In this document: positions 34,146 to 42,203 of the stretch, piece after piece
Layout: every line of letters starts with the position of its first letter
Position numbering within the stretch: position 1 is the first letter of the stretch
Assembly: GCA_014649555.1 (NCBI GenBank)
Contig: BMTG01000002.1
Coordinates: 558,001-622,000 of the forward strand
Length of the DNA stretch: 64,000 nucleotides
Origin: Streptomyces globisporus
GTDB taxonomy: Bacteria; Actinomycetota; Actinomycetes; Streptomycetales; Streptomycetaceae
Reading direction: 5' to 3'
The notes under the pieces: model-generated
The model's database searches: none
The model's input: the letters and a program-made list of their open reading frames with translations, nothing else
What the model was told of the DNA's origin: nothing
Made by a program: the position numbers and the translations under genes

Positions 34146-35282
34146 TCAGCCGGCCAGGAAGTCCCGGGCGATCGACTCCGCCGCCCGCTCCAGCAGCGGG
34201 CCCGCCTGGGCCATGGACACCGCCGGGTCCGGTTCGAGCTCGGCCAGGGCGTAGGCGCGGCGGATGCCCGCCTTCTCCAGGGCCTCCGGGGGCAGGGCGA
34301 GGCGGCCGCAGACCGCGACGACCTCGATTCCGGCCGCGCGGGCGGCGGCGGCGACCCCGGCCGGGGCCTTGCCGTGGAGGGTCTGCTCGTCGAGCGAACC
34401 CTCGCCCGTGATCACCAGCGTGGCGCGGGCGAGCGCGGGGGCGAAGCCGAGGACGTCGAGCATGACCTCGATGCCGGGGCGGAAGCGGGCGCCGAGGGCG
34501 ACGAGCGCCCCGTAGCCGATGCCTCCGGCCGCGCCCGCGCCGGGCAGGGCCGCCGTGTCGGGGCCGAGGATCGACGCGTAGTGCGTGAGGGCCGCGTCGA
34601 GGACCGCGATGTCCTCCTCGCTCGCGCCCTTCTGCCGGCCGTACACCTCGGGCGCCCCCTTGGGCCCGGTCAGCGGGTTGTCCACGTCGCTGGCCAGGAT
34701 CAGGTCGACGTCCTCGAGGCGCGGGTCGAGCCCCGAGAGGTCCGCCTCGGCCAGCGTCGCGAGCGGTCCGCCGCCCGGGCCGACGGGCTTGCCGTCCGCG
34801 TCCAGGAAGCGGGCGCCGAGGGCGGCGAGCATGCCCGCGCCGCCGTCGGTGGTGGCGCTGCCGCCGACCCCGAAGACGATTGTCGTCGCCCCCGCCTCCA
34901 GGGCGGCCTTCAGCAGCTCACCCGAGCCGTACGTGGTGGCCGTGAGCGGGGCGAACACCCCGTCGGGCAGGTGCTGGAGGCCCGAGGCCTCGGCCATCTC
35001 CACCACGGCGGTGTCCCCGCGCAGCGCGTACGCCGCCGTCACCGGGTCGCCGAGGGGGCCGGTCACCCGCGCCTCCCGGCGCTCGAATCCGGCGGCCACC
35101 GCCGCCGCGACCGTACCGTCGCCGCCGTCCGCGACCGGCAGGGTCTCCACCGCCAGGCCGGGGACGACGCGCCGCAGCCCGGCCGTCACCCGCTCCGCGA
35201 CCTGCACGGCCGTGAGCGAGCCCTTGAACTTGTCCGCCGCCACGAGCACGCGGGCGGTCTCCACATCTGCTCCGTCCGTCAC
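34146..35282 (-). CDS. glxK: Glycerate kinase
   Basis: A 378-residue glycerate kinase of the GarK/GlxK type I family. VLVAADKFKGSLTAVQVAERV, VADGGDGT, GVGGSATTDGGAGMLAALGA, and TGEGSLDEQTLHGKAP are its signatures. It phosphorylates D-glycerate (to the 2-phosphate in this family). It could feed glyoxylate-derived glycerate from the ethylmalonyl-CoA pathway into glycolysis (inference). I start at GTG 35282 with AAGGG upstream; a longer frame to 35390 is rejected as it lacks similarity. Confidence 0.9.
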   Translation of the reverse strand: MTDGADVETARVLVAADKFKGSLTAVQVAERVTAGLRRVVPGLAVETLPVADGGDGTVAAAVAAGFERREARVTGPLGDPVTAAYALRGDTAVVEMAEASGLQHLPDGVFAPLTATTYGSGELLKAALEAGATTIVFGVGGSATTDGGAGMLAALGARFLDADGKPVGPGGGPLATLAEADLSGLDPRLEDVDLILASDVDNPLTGPKGAPEVYGRQKGASEEDIAVLDAALTHYASILGPDTAALPGAGAAGGIGYGALVALGARFRPGIEVMLDVLGFAPALARATLVITGEGSLDEQTLHGKAPAGVAAAARAAGIEVVAVCGRLALPPEALEKAGIRRAYALAELEPDPAVSMAQAGPLLERAAESIARDFLAG

Positions 35283-35403
35283 CTTGCATCCCTTGCTTTC
35301 GAACAGGCAGTCGCGCCGCCCCGACCCTATCCGCACGACCCCTGATCTGCCCATGGCCGTCCACGGCCGTGCGGTCCGGACCCGGGCCACTACGCTGTCG
35401 GCC

Positions 35404-35901
35404 GTGACGACTCCCGATGCCGACTACGCCGCGTACATCGCCGGGCTCCCCCGGGTCCTCGCCGGTGCCGCCTCGATCTTCCGCGACGCGGACGGGCGGA
35501 TCCTGCTGGTCGAGCCGAACTACCGCAAGGGCTGGGCGCTGCCCGGCGGGACCGTCGAGTCGGAGACGGGCGAAGGCCCCCGGCAGGGCGCCCGCCGCGA
35601 GACGGCGGAGGAGATCGGACTCGACGTGGCCCCGGGACGGCTGCTCGCCGTGGACTGGGTGCGGGGCGCGGGCCGGCCGCCGATCGTGGCGTACGTGTAC
35701 GACGGCGGGGTGCTCACCGCCGAGCAGCTGGCGGCGGTCCGGCTCCAGGAGGAGGAACTGCTGTCCTGGCGGCTGGTGGGCCCCGCCGATCTGGACGCCT
35801 ACCTGCTGGGCACGCTCTGCGGCCGGGTCCGGGCCGCGCTGGAGGCTCTGACCTCGGGCGGCGGTCCTGTGGAGCTGGAGGACGGCGAGCCGGTCGCGTA
35901 A
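35404..35901 (+). CDS. NUDIX hydrolase
   Basis: A 165-residue NUDIX protein. The Nudix box is in GGTVESETGEGPRQGARRET followed by AEEIGLDV, with the metal-binding REXXEE intact. Relative to the consensus there are two or three extra residues before the GE pair. It hydrolyses nucleoside-diphosphate-linked compounds; the substrate is unknown. The GTG at 35404 lies seven bases after a -10-like TACGCT (35391-35396), so the mRNA may be leaderless. Confidence 0.85.
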   Translation: MTTPDADYAAYIAGLPRVLAGAASIFRDADGRILLVEPNYRKGWALPGGTVESETGEGPRQGARRETAEEIGLDVAPGRLLAVDWVRGAGRPPIVAYVYDGGVLTAEQLAAVRLQEEELLSWRLVGPADLDAYLLGTLCGRVRAALEALTSGGGPVELEDGEPVA

Positions 35902-35937
35902 GGGCGCCGGCTGCCCACCGGTGGCCGGGCGGGGCGG

Positions 35938-36138
35938 TCAGCCCTGCTGTGCCTCGGGTTTGATCTCCACCTCGCGCGCCGCGCCCTCCCGCTCGGCGAC
36001 GAGGGCCTCGGTGCGGTGGCCTCGCGCGACGTAGTCGCGCACCACGAGTTCGATGGCGTCCTGCGGGTTGCCCACCCCCGCGAGGACCATCGCTTCGACG
36101 ACGAGTTCGGCATCCAGACTGACGGTCACTTTGGCCAT
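35938..36138 (-). CDS. Small ribbon-helix-helix protein, VapB-antitoxin-like
   Basis: A 66-residue protein. AKVTVSLDAELVVEAMVLAG followed by GNPQDAIELVVRDYVARG matches the VapB/DUF2191-type ribbon-helix-helix DNA-binding module. The C-terminal ~25 residues are charged and would be the toxin-neutralising or free tail. No PIN-domain toxin gene is adjacent, so this is an orphan antitoxin-like regulator. It ends 37 bp from the convergent NUDIX stop. Confidence 0.7.
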   Translation of the reverse strand: MAKVTVSLDAELVVEAMVLAGVGNPQDAIELVVRDYVARGHRTEALVAEREGAAREVEIKPEAQQG

Positions 36139-36324
36139 GCGCGGACCCTACCCCGGCGCGTTCCGGCCGGGGCCCGGTTCCCCGAAGGGCAGCCGCGTCC
36201 CCCCGGGTACCGGATCGCCGTAGCCACCATCCTGGCGGGCCCCGGTGTGTGGCCGTCCACCATCGCCGGGGGCCGTCCCGGATTCCTAGTCTCGTGCGCA
36301 GTCGATGCGGCGAGAGGTGGACGG

Positions 36325-37116
36325 ATGAGCAGGGACAAGGTGGTCGCCGACGCGGCGGACGCGGTCGCGGACGTGGGTCGCGGGGCGTCGCTGGCCGTGG
36401 GCGGTTTCGGACTGTGCGGCATACCCGGAGTGCTGATCCACGCTCTGCTGGAGCGTGGAGCCGGTGAGCTCAGAGTGGTGTCCAACAACTGCGGGGTGGA
36501 CGACTGGGGCCTGGGGCTTCTGCTGCGGGCGGGCCTGATCGCGCGGATGACCAGCTCCTACGTCGGGGAGAACAAGGAGTTCGCGCGCCAGTACCTCCAA
36601 GGGGAGCTGGAGGTGGAGCTCGTCCCCCAGGGCACCCTGGCGGAACGGCTGCGGGCGGGCGGTTCGGGCATCCCGGCGTTCTACACACCGGCCGGGGCGG
36701 GCACCGTGATCGCCGAGGGCGGTCTGGCCTGGCGGCACGGCGCGGACGGCTCCGTCGCGGTCGCCTCGCCGCCCAGGGAGACCCGGGTCTTCGACGGGCG
36801 GGAGCATCTGCTGGAGGAGGGCATCACCACCGATTTCGCGCTGGTGCGCGCCGCCGTGGGCGACCGGCACGGAAACCTCCGCTTCGACTCCTCCGCCCGC
36901 AACTTCAACCCGCTCGCCGCGATGGCCGGGCGCATCACCGTGGCGGAGGTCGAGGAACTCGTCGAGCCGGGCGAACTCGCCCCCGACGACGTGCATCTGC
37001 CGGGGATCTTCGTCCAGCGGGTCGTCCCCGTCGGGACGGATGATCCGCGCGCCGAGAAGCGCGTCGAGCGCCTGACCGTCCGCACCACCTCCGCTGATCA
37101 TGAAGGGACCGGCTGA
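36325..37116 (+). CDS. scoA: 3-oxoacid CoA-transferase, subunit A
   Basis: A 263-residue alpha subunit. [19 protein letters not shown] is the CoA-binding GG-x-G-x-x-G-x-P motif. [26 protein letters not shown] and [10 protein letters not shown] are family stretches. With scoB it moves CoA from succinyl-CoA to acetoacetate (or beta-ketoadipate). The nearby PHB genes favour acetoacetate. The ATG at 36325 follows GAGAGGTGGA. A -10-like TAGTCT lies at 36287-36292. Confidence 0.9.
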   Translation: MSRDKVVADAADAVADVGRGASLAVGGFGLCGIPGVLIHALLERGAGELRVVSNNCGVDDWGLGLLLRAGLIARMTSSYVGENKEFARQYLQGELEVELVPQGTLAERLRAGGSGIPAFYTPAGAGTVIAEGGLAWRHGADGSVAVASPPRETRVFDGREHLLEEGITTDFALVRAAVGDRHGNLRFDSSARNFNPLAAMAGRITVAEVEELVEPGELAPDDVHLPGIFVQRVVPVGTDDPRAEKRVERLTVRTTSADHEGTG

Positions 37117-37117
37117 G

Positions 37118-37780
37118 ATGCCACTGACGCGTACGCAGATGGCGGACCGGGCCGCACGGGAGCTGCCCGACGGCTCCTACGTCAACCTCGGCATCGGTCT
37201 GCCGACGCTCATACCCGACCATCTGCCGGACGGCGTCGAGGTCGTGTTCCAGTCGGAGAACGGCATCCTCGGCGTCGGCCCCTACCCCGTCGCCTCCGAG
37301 GTCAGGGCCGACCTGATCAACGCGGGCAAGGAGACGGTGACCCTGCTGCCCGGGGCGTCCTGTGTCGACTCCGCGCTCTCCTTCGCGATGATCCGGGGCG
37401 GGCACATCGACGTGGCGGTCCTGGGGGCGATGCAGGTGTCCGCCTCCGGCGATCTGGCGAACTGGGTGATCCCCGGCAGGATGGTCAAGGGGATGGGCGG
37501 TGCCATGGATCTCGTCCACGGGGCCCGGCACGTCATCGTGTTGACGGAGCACACGGCACGCGACGGCTCCCCCAAGCTTCTCGCGGAGTGTTCCCTGCCC
37601 CTGACCGGCCGGGGCGTCGTGCACCGGATCATCACCGATCTCGCGGTGCTGGACGTCACCCCCGACGGCTTCCTGCTGCGGGAGGTGGCGGCCGGGGTGA
37701 CGGTGGATCAGGTGCGGGCCGCGACCGGGGCGGAGTTGACCGTGGCGCCCGACCTGGCATCGGCACCCCAAGTGGCCTGA
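37118..37780 (+). CDS. scoB: 3-oxoacid CoA-transferase, subunit B
   Basis: A 220-residue beta subunit carrying the catalytic glutamate (Glu47 in [10 protein letters not shown]) that forms the enzyme-CoA thioester. [17 protein letters not shown] and [21 protein letters not shown] are typical. The ATG at 37118 comes two bases after the scoA stop with AAGGGA upstream; an ATG at 37100 is possible but less likely. The two subunits form one operon. Confidence 0.92.
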   Translation: MPLTRTQMADRAARELPDGSYVNLGIGLPTLIPDHLPDGVEVVFQSENGILGVGPYPVASEVRADLINAGKETVTLLPGASCVDSALSFAMIRGGHIDVAVLGAMQVSASGDLANWVIPGRMVKGMGGAMDLVHGARHVIVLTEHTARDGSPKLLAECSLPLTGRGVVHRIITDLAVLDVTPDGFLLREVAAGVTVDQVRAATGAELTVAPDLASAPQVA

Positions 37781-37918
37781 CCGGTCGGCGCGTTGACCCG
37801 TGAGCCCTCGACACCTCCCCCGTAGCAGCCGGGCGGGCTCCCGGCAACAGGTCGTGGCGCCCGGCTCCCGGGCCGGTTGTGGAGGGCATCGCCATTACCC
37901 GGCCTCCCTCCCGCTTCC

Positions 37919-37998
37919 TACGGTGACCGCACCTCGGCCGCACCCACCGCCCCAGGGCGAACCCCGGCCAGGGTCACGGGATCACGGGCGATCCCGTG
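37919..37998 (+). promoter_or_regulatory. Putative promoter and dyad upstream of the PHB depolymerase gene
   Basis: The 240 bp gap 37781-38020 contains a -10-like TACGGT (37919-37924) with a weak -35. It also contains a perfect dyad CACGGGAT-N8-ATCCCGTG (37975-37998) just upstream of the Shine-Dalgarno. The dyad could be an operator or an RNA hairpin. Confidence 0.4.
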
Positions 37999-38020
37999 CA
38001 CCGTCCCACGGGAGGTCACC

Positions 38021-39328
38021 ATGTCGCACGTCGTTCCCTCGCACCCTGCTCCGCCCGGCGCCCCGCCGCCCGGGCCGGGGCGCGGCGGGCGGTGGAGCCG
38101 TACCGTCCGCCGGTTCGCCGCCGTCGCCGCCCTGGCCACCGGGGCGGCGCTCGCCGGACCGGGGGCGGCCGGGGCCAGTGCCACGGCACCCGCCGAGGCG
38201 CGGGCGGCCGCCGCCCTGGAGCGGGTCACCTCGTTCGGGGCCAACCCCGGCGGCCTGAACATGTACGTGTACCGGCCCGCGACACTTCCGGCGAACGCGC
38301 CCGTGGTCGTCGCCCTGCACGGCTGCACCCAGAGCGCGCAGGTCTACTCCGACAACGCCGGTCTGAACACCTTCGCCGACCGCCACGGCTTCCTGGTCGT
38401 GTACGCCGAGACCACCACCGCCAACAACGCCAGCAAGTGCTTCAACTGGTTCCAGCCGGGCGACACCCGGCGGGGCCAGGGCGAGGCCGCGTCGATCCGG
38501 CAGATGGTCGCGCACGCCGCGACCGCCTACGGCGCGGACACCGGCCGGGTCCAGGTCACGGGCCTCTCCGCGGGCGGGGCGATGACCTCCGTCATGCTGG
38601 CCGCCTACCCGGACGTGTTCGCCGCGGGCGCGGTCGTCGCCGGAATCCCGTACGGCTGCGGGGTCGACGTCGTCTCGGCGTTCGGCTGCATGAGCCCCGG
38701 CGTGGACCGCACCCCGGCGGCGTGGGCGCAGGCCGTCCGGGACGCGCACCCCGGTTTCGAAGGCCCCTGGCCCCGGGTGGCGATCTGGCACGGCGACAAC
38801 GACGCGACCGTCGCCCCGAGGAACGCCGACGAACTGCGGGACCAGTGGACCGCGGTGCACGGGCTCGGCCAGACCCCGGGCCGTACCTCCACGATCGGCC
38901 CCAACAGCACGCGCAGGAGCGAGTATCTATCGGCGGACGGCGGCGTGAGCGTCGTCGAGGTCAACCGGGTGCCGGGCATCGGGCACGGCACCCCGGTCGA
39001 TCCGGGCAGCGGCGCCGAGCAGTGCGGCGCGACCGGCACCCAGCACTTCATCGACTCGATCTGCTCCTCCTACTGGATCACCCGCTTCTTCGGTCTGGAC
39101 GGCACCACCACCCCCGAGCCGCCCGTGGACCCGCCCACCGAGCCCGCCGCCTGCTGGACGGCGAACAACTACGAGCACGTACGCGCCGGCCGGGCCACCA
39201 CCACCGGCGGCCAGGTGTACGCGAAGGGCTCCGGCCAACATCTGGGGCTCTACAACACCTTCGTGACCCACACCCTCAAGGAGTCTCCGGCGGGCCACTA
39301 CGTCGTAGCCGACGGCTCCTGCCCCTGA
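38021..39328 (+). CDS. phaZ: Secreted poly(3-hydroxybutyrate) depolymerase-family esterase
   Basis: A 435-residue exported protein. After a long Pro/Gly-rich N-region comes a signal core (FAAVAALATGAALAGPGAAGA). The catalytic domain (~65-360) has PVVVALHGCTQSA (oxyanion), nucleophile GLSAGG with Ser183, the acid in WHGDNDATVAP and His in PGIGHGTPV. A Pro/Thr linker (TTTPEPPVDPPTEP) leads to a ~70-residue C-terminal domain with CWTANNYEHVRAGRA, likely a substrate-binding module. It should cut extracellular PHB to oligomers. GGGAGG precedes the ATG at 38021. Confidence 0.85.
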   Translation: MSHVVPSHPAPPGAPPPGPGRGGRWSRTVRRFAAVAALATGAALAGPGAAGASATAPAEARAAAALERVTSFGANPGGLNMYVYRPATLPANAPVVVALHGCTQSAQVYSDNAGLNTFADRHGFLVVYAETTTANNASKCFNWFQPGDTRRGQGEAASIRQMVAHAATAYGADTGRVQVTGLSAGGAMTSVMLAAYPDVFAAGAVVAGIPYGCGVDVVSAFGCMSPGVDRTPAAWAQAVRDAHPGFEGPWPRVAIWHGDNDATVAPRNADELRDQWTAVHGLGQTPGRTSTIGPNSTRRSEYLSADGGVSVVEVNRVPGIGHGTPVDPGSGAEQCGATGTQHFIDSICSSYWITRFFGLDGTTTPEPPVDPPTEPAACWTANNYEHVRAGRATTTGGQVYAKGSGQHLGLYNTFVTHTLKESPAGHYVVADGSCP

Positions 39329-39389
39329 ATACCGGCCACCCAGCACATCGGCCACCCGCACCATCGCCCACCCGACGGAGGCACCTCTC

Positions 39390-40868
39390 ATGCTGACCCC
39401 ACCCCCGGCACCACCGGCACCCCTGCGCACCGGACCACCACACGACGCCGCCCGCCGCCCGCGCCGGGGCCGGTGGCTGCGCGGGGCGGCCGTCGCGGCG
39501 GCCGTGCTGACGGCCTGGACGGCGGCCCCGTCCGCCGCGGCCCCGCCGGACCGGGACTCCGGCGGGCACGGGCACTGCGCCCGCCAGGACATCCTCCGCG
39601 TGCCCGGGGCCGACCGCCAACAGGCGGACTGCCTGGCAGAGTTGACGACGGCGGGAACGGTGGCCTCCGGGCACACCGACCCGGCGGACTGGGCCGGGCT
39701 CACCCCGGAGGGACTGGCCACCCCCAGGGGCGTACCGGGCATCCAGATCGACGGCCACTTCCCCGACACGTCGACCGGCAACACCAACCACGGCTGGAAA
39801 CACGACTCCCAGTTCGTGATCCGACTCCCCGACCGCTGGAACGGCGGCCTGGTGGTGGCCGGTTCGCCGGGGGTGCGCGAGCAGTACGCCAACGACCGGG
39901 CCTTCGGCGACTGGGCGCTCGCCCGGGGCTACGCGTTCGCCGCCACCGACAAGGGCAACACGTCGGCCGCGTTCCACCGGGACGGCCGGGCACCCGGTGA
40001 CGCCATCGCCGAGTGGAACACCCGGTTCACCCAGCTCACCCGCGCGGCCCGGCTGGTGGTCGCCCAGCGCTATCTGCGGCCCCCTTCCCGCACGTTGGCG
40101 ATGGGCATGTCCAACGGCGGGTATCTGGTGCGCTGGCAGCTGGAGAACCATCCCGGTCTCTACGACGGCGGGGTGGACTGGGAGGGCGCGCTCTGGCGGG
40201 CGAACGGGCCGAACCTGCTCACCTTCCTGCCACCCGCCCTGCGCGCCTACCCGCGCTACGTCGCCGGGGGCGCGGACGCCGAGGACGCCCACCGGGCCCT
40301 GACGGCCGCCGGATACCCGGCCGGTTCGGAGTTCCTGTGGCCGTACCACCACCAGTACTACTGGGACCTGACCCAACGGATCTACCGGGAGGAACTCGAC
40401 CCGGGCTTCGACGGCGCGACCGAGGCCGGCACGCCCTTCTGCGCGCCGGGGACACCCGCCTGCGACGCCGACTACGCGTACGCGGAGCGGCCGGACGAGG
40501 TCCGCGACGCGGTCGCGAAGATCGCTCTGACCGGCCGGATCGGGAAACCGCTGATCAGCTTCCACGGCACCCTGGACGTGCTGCTCCCGATCTCCCGGAC
40601 CTCGGACACGTACGCGCGGATGGTGCGGCAGCAGGGGCGCGGTGGGCTCCACCGCTACTACCGCGTCGAGGGCGGCACGCATGTGGACTCGCTGGTCGAC
40701 ACCTTCCCCGACCGGCTGCGTCCGCTCGTGCCGTGCCACCGTTCGGCGGCCGCGGCGCTGGAACGCTGGCTGGACGACGGGCGGCGACCGCCGTCGAGCC
40801 GCACCCTGAAGCTGCCCGCGGAGGCCACCCCCGACGAGCGGCTCACCCGCTGCCCGCTCGACGGGTAG
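39390..40868 (+). CDS. Secreted 3-hydroxybutyrate-oligomer hydrolase / tannase-like esterase
   Basis: A 492-residue exported alpha/beta hydrolase with a signal peptide (RGAAVAAAVLTAWTAAPSAAA). WKHDSQFVIRLPDRWNGGLVVAGSPG and nucleophile GMSNGGY resemble the 3HB-oligomer hydrolase/tannase group. The acid is likely in SFHGTLDVLLPI and the His in EGGTHVDSLVD. It would split oligomers released by the depolymerase into 3-hydroxybutyrate. GGAGG precedes the ATG, 61 bp after phaZ, so the two are probably co-transcribed. A tannase-type activity cannot be excluded. Confidence 0.75.
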   Translation: MLTPPPAPPAPLRTGPPHDAARRPRRGRWLRGAAVAAAVLTAWTAAPSAAAPPDRDSGGHGHCARQDILRVPGADRQQADCLAELTTAGTVASGHTDPADWAGLTPEGLATPRGVPGIQIDGHFPDTSTGNTNHGWKHDSQFVIRLPDRWNGGLVVAGSPGVREQYANDRAFGDWALARGYAFAATDKGNTSAAFHRDGRAPGDAIAEWNTRFTQLTRAARLVVAQRYLRPPSRTLAMGMSNGGYLVRWQLENHPGLYDGGVDWEGALWRANGPNLLTFLPPALRAYPRYVAGGADAEDAHRALTAAGYPAGSEFLWPYHHQYYWDLTQRIYREELDPGFDGATEAGTPFCAPGTPACDADYAYAERPDEVRDAVAKIALTGRIGKPLISFHGTLDVLLPISRTSDTYARMVRQQGRGGLHRYYRVEGGTHVDSLVDTFPDRLRPLVPCHRSAAAALERWLDDGRRPPSSRTLKLPAEATPDERLTRCPLDG

Positions 40869-40948
40869 CAGGGCGGGTGGCGACGTCCACCACCTCCTTC
40901 CCGCTCACTGTGGAGCTTCACGCCATGGGATGTCCGGCCGGGTGTCTC

Positions 40949-40954
40949 TAGCGT
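40949..40954 (+). promoter_or_regulatory. Putative -10 element of bdhA (leaderless transcript)
   Basis: TAGCGT ends seven bases before the bdhA ATG, and no Shine-Dalgarno is seen. This suggests a leaderless mRNA transcribed separately from the esterase genes. No convincing -35 is visible. Confidence 0.35.
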
Positions 40955-40961
40955 TCCGGCC

Positions 40962-41759
40962 ATGACGAGCCAATTTCACGCAGCCTCCGCCTCCCCGGCG
41001 CAGGGGGCCGGGGCCGTGGACCTCAGAGGGCGTACCGCCCTCGTCACCGGCGGCGGCAGCGGCATCGGGCGGGCCACCGCCGAGACGCTCGCCGCCGCCG
41101 GGGCCCTGGTGCACGTGGTCGACCGGGATGCGGAGAGCGCCAAGTCCGTCGCCGCCGCGATCGGCGGGGTGGCCCACGTCGTGGACCTGGCCGACGCGGA
41201 GGCGGTCGGCACGCTGCCGGCCGGGGTGGACGTCCTGGTCAACAACGCCGGACTGCAGCACGTGTCCCCCATCGAGGAGTTCCCGCCGGCCCGGTTCGCG
41301 CTGATCCAGCAGGTGATGGTGACCGCCCCGTTCCTGCTGATGCGGCAGTGCCTTCCGCACATGTACGCCGGTGGGTGGGGCCGGATCGTCAACGTCTCCA
41401 GCATGCACGGGCTGCGGGCCAGCGCTTTCAAATCCGCCTACGTCGCCGCCAAGCACGGCCTGGAGGGGCTGAGCAAGGTGGCCGCCCTGGAGGGCGCTCC
41501 GCACGGGGTGACCAGCAACTGCGTCAACCCCGGCTATGTCCGCACCCCCCTGGTGGAAGGGCAGATCGCGGGCCAGGCCGCCGCGCACGGGATCCCCCCG
41601 GAGGAGGTCGTCACCGATGTCCTCCTGGAGCGCTCCGCGATCAAGCGGCTGATCGAGCCCGACGAGGTCGCCGCGGTCTGCCTCTGGCTCTGCGGCCCCC
41701 ACACCGGATACATCACCGGCGCCTCGCTCCCCGTGGACGGGGGCTGGGGCGCCCGCTGA
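40962..41759 (+). CDS. bdhA: D-3-hydroxybutyrate dehydrogenase (SDR)
   Basis: A 265-residue short-chain dehydrogenase. TGGGSGIGRATAE binds NAD, NNAGLQHVSPIEEF and the S-YxxxK motif (VSSMHGL, SAYVAAKHG) are catalytic. NCVNPGYVRTPLVEGQI and the C-terminal VDGGWGAR match 3-hydroxybutyrate dehydrogenases. It oxidises 3-hydroxybutyrate to acetoacetate, linking the two esterases to ScoAB. Confidence 0.9.
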   Translation: MTSQFHAASASPAQGAGAVDLRGRTALVTGGGSGIGRATAETLAAAGALVHVVDRDAESAKSVAAAIGGVAHVVDLADAEAVGTLPAGVDVLVNNAGLQHVSPIEEFPPARFALIQQVMVTAPFLLMRQCLPHMYAGGWGRIVNVSSMHGLRASAFKSAYVAAKHGLEGLSKVAALEGAPHGVTSNCVNPGYVRTPLVEGQIAGQAAAHGIPPEEVVTDVLLERSAIKRLIEPDEVAAVCLWLCGPHTGYITGASLPVDGGWGAR

Positions 41760-41786
41760 GGAGGCCGGGCAGGAGGCGGTTCGGCC

Positions 41787-41832
41787 GGGAGTGCCGGAAG
41801 TACCGGGGCGGCTTCTACCGCGCGGTACTCCC
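41787..41832 (+). terminator. Imperfect hairpin after bdhA
   Basis: GTACCG-GG-GCGG / CCGC-G-CGGTAC, with outer GGGAGT and ACTCCC, forms an interrupted stem 28-73 bp after the bdhA stop. It is a plausible terminator. The rest of 41760-42203 holds a LysR remnant and a CCT-rich run. Confidence 0.45.
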
Positions 41833-41910
41833 GGACGTTATGGGCCGCTGACATTGGCGGGCGGGTGCGAGGGCCTCACATGCTCCTGTGGACGGCGGGT
41901 TGACGGTTCA

Positions 41911-42042
41911 TGGCAGGACCGGGTCGGCCTCGCGGACCTGGCCGACGAGACCTGGCTGCTCCCGCCGTACGACGCGGGCTGCGACGACTACGGCGCCCTG
42001 GCCGACGCCTGCGCTCCGGCCGGCTTCGCCCCTCTTCGGGGC
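41911..42042 (+). pseudogene. Remnant of a LysR-type regulator effector domain
   Basis: About 44 codons read WQDRVGLADLADETWLLPPY, then a DAG..GALADACAPAGFAP pattern. This is the style of a LysR substrate-binding domain ('L-x-x-L-A-x-E-x-W-I/L-x-P'). There is no helix-turn-helix upstream. The similarity ends at a CCT-rich run (42047-42064) followed by unrelated sequence. It is most likely a decayed piece of a regulator gene. Confidence 0.5.
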
Positions 42043-42203
42043 CCGCCCCCTCCTCCTCCTCCTCCTCGATCTTGTCCGGGCCGCGTTCGAGGCCCGCTGC
42101 GTCACCGGGCTGAACCGCCCGGCACCGGCGTGCCGCAGCGGACCGGGCGCTTCCTGCGGCGTACAGGGGTGCCGGGGCCACCGAAGCGGGGGATCATCGG
42201 AGT

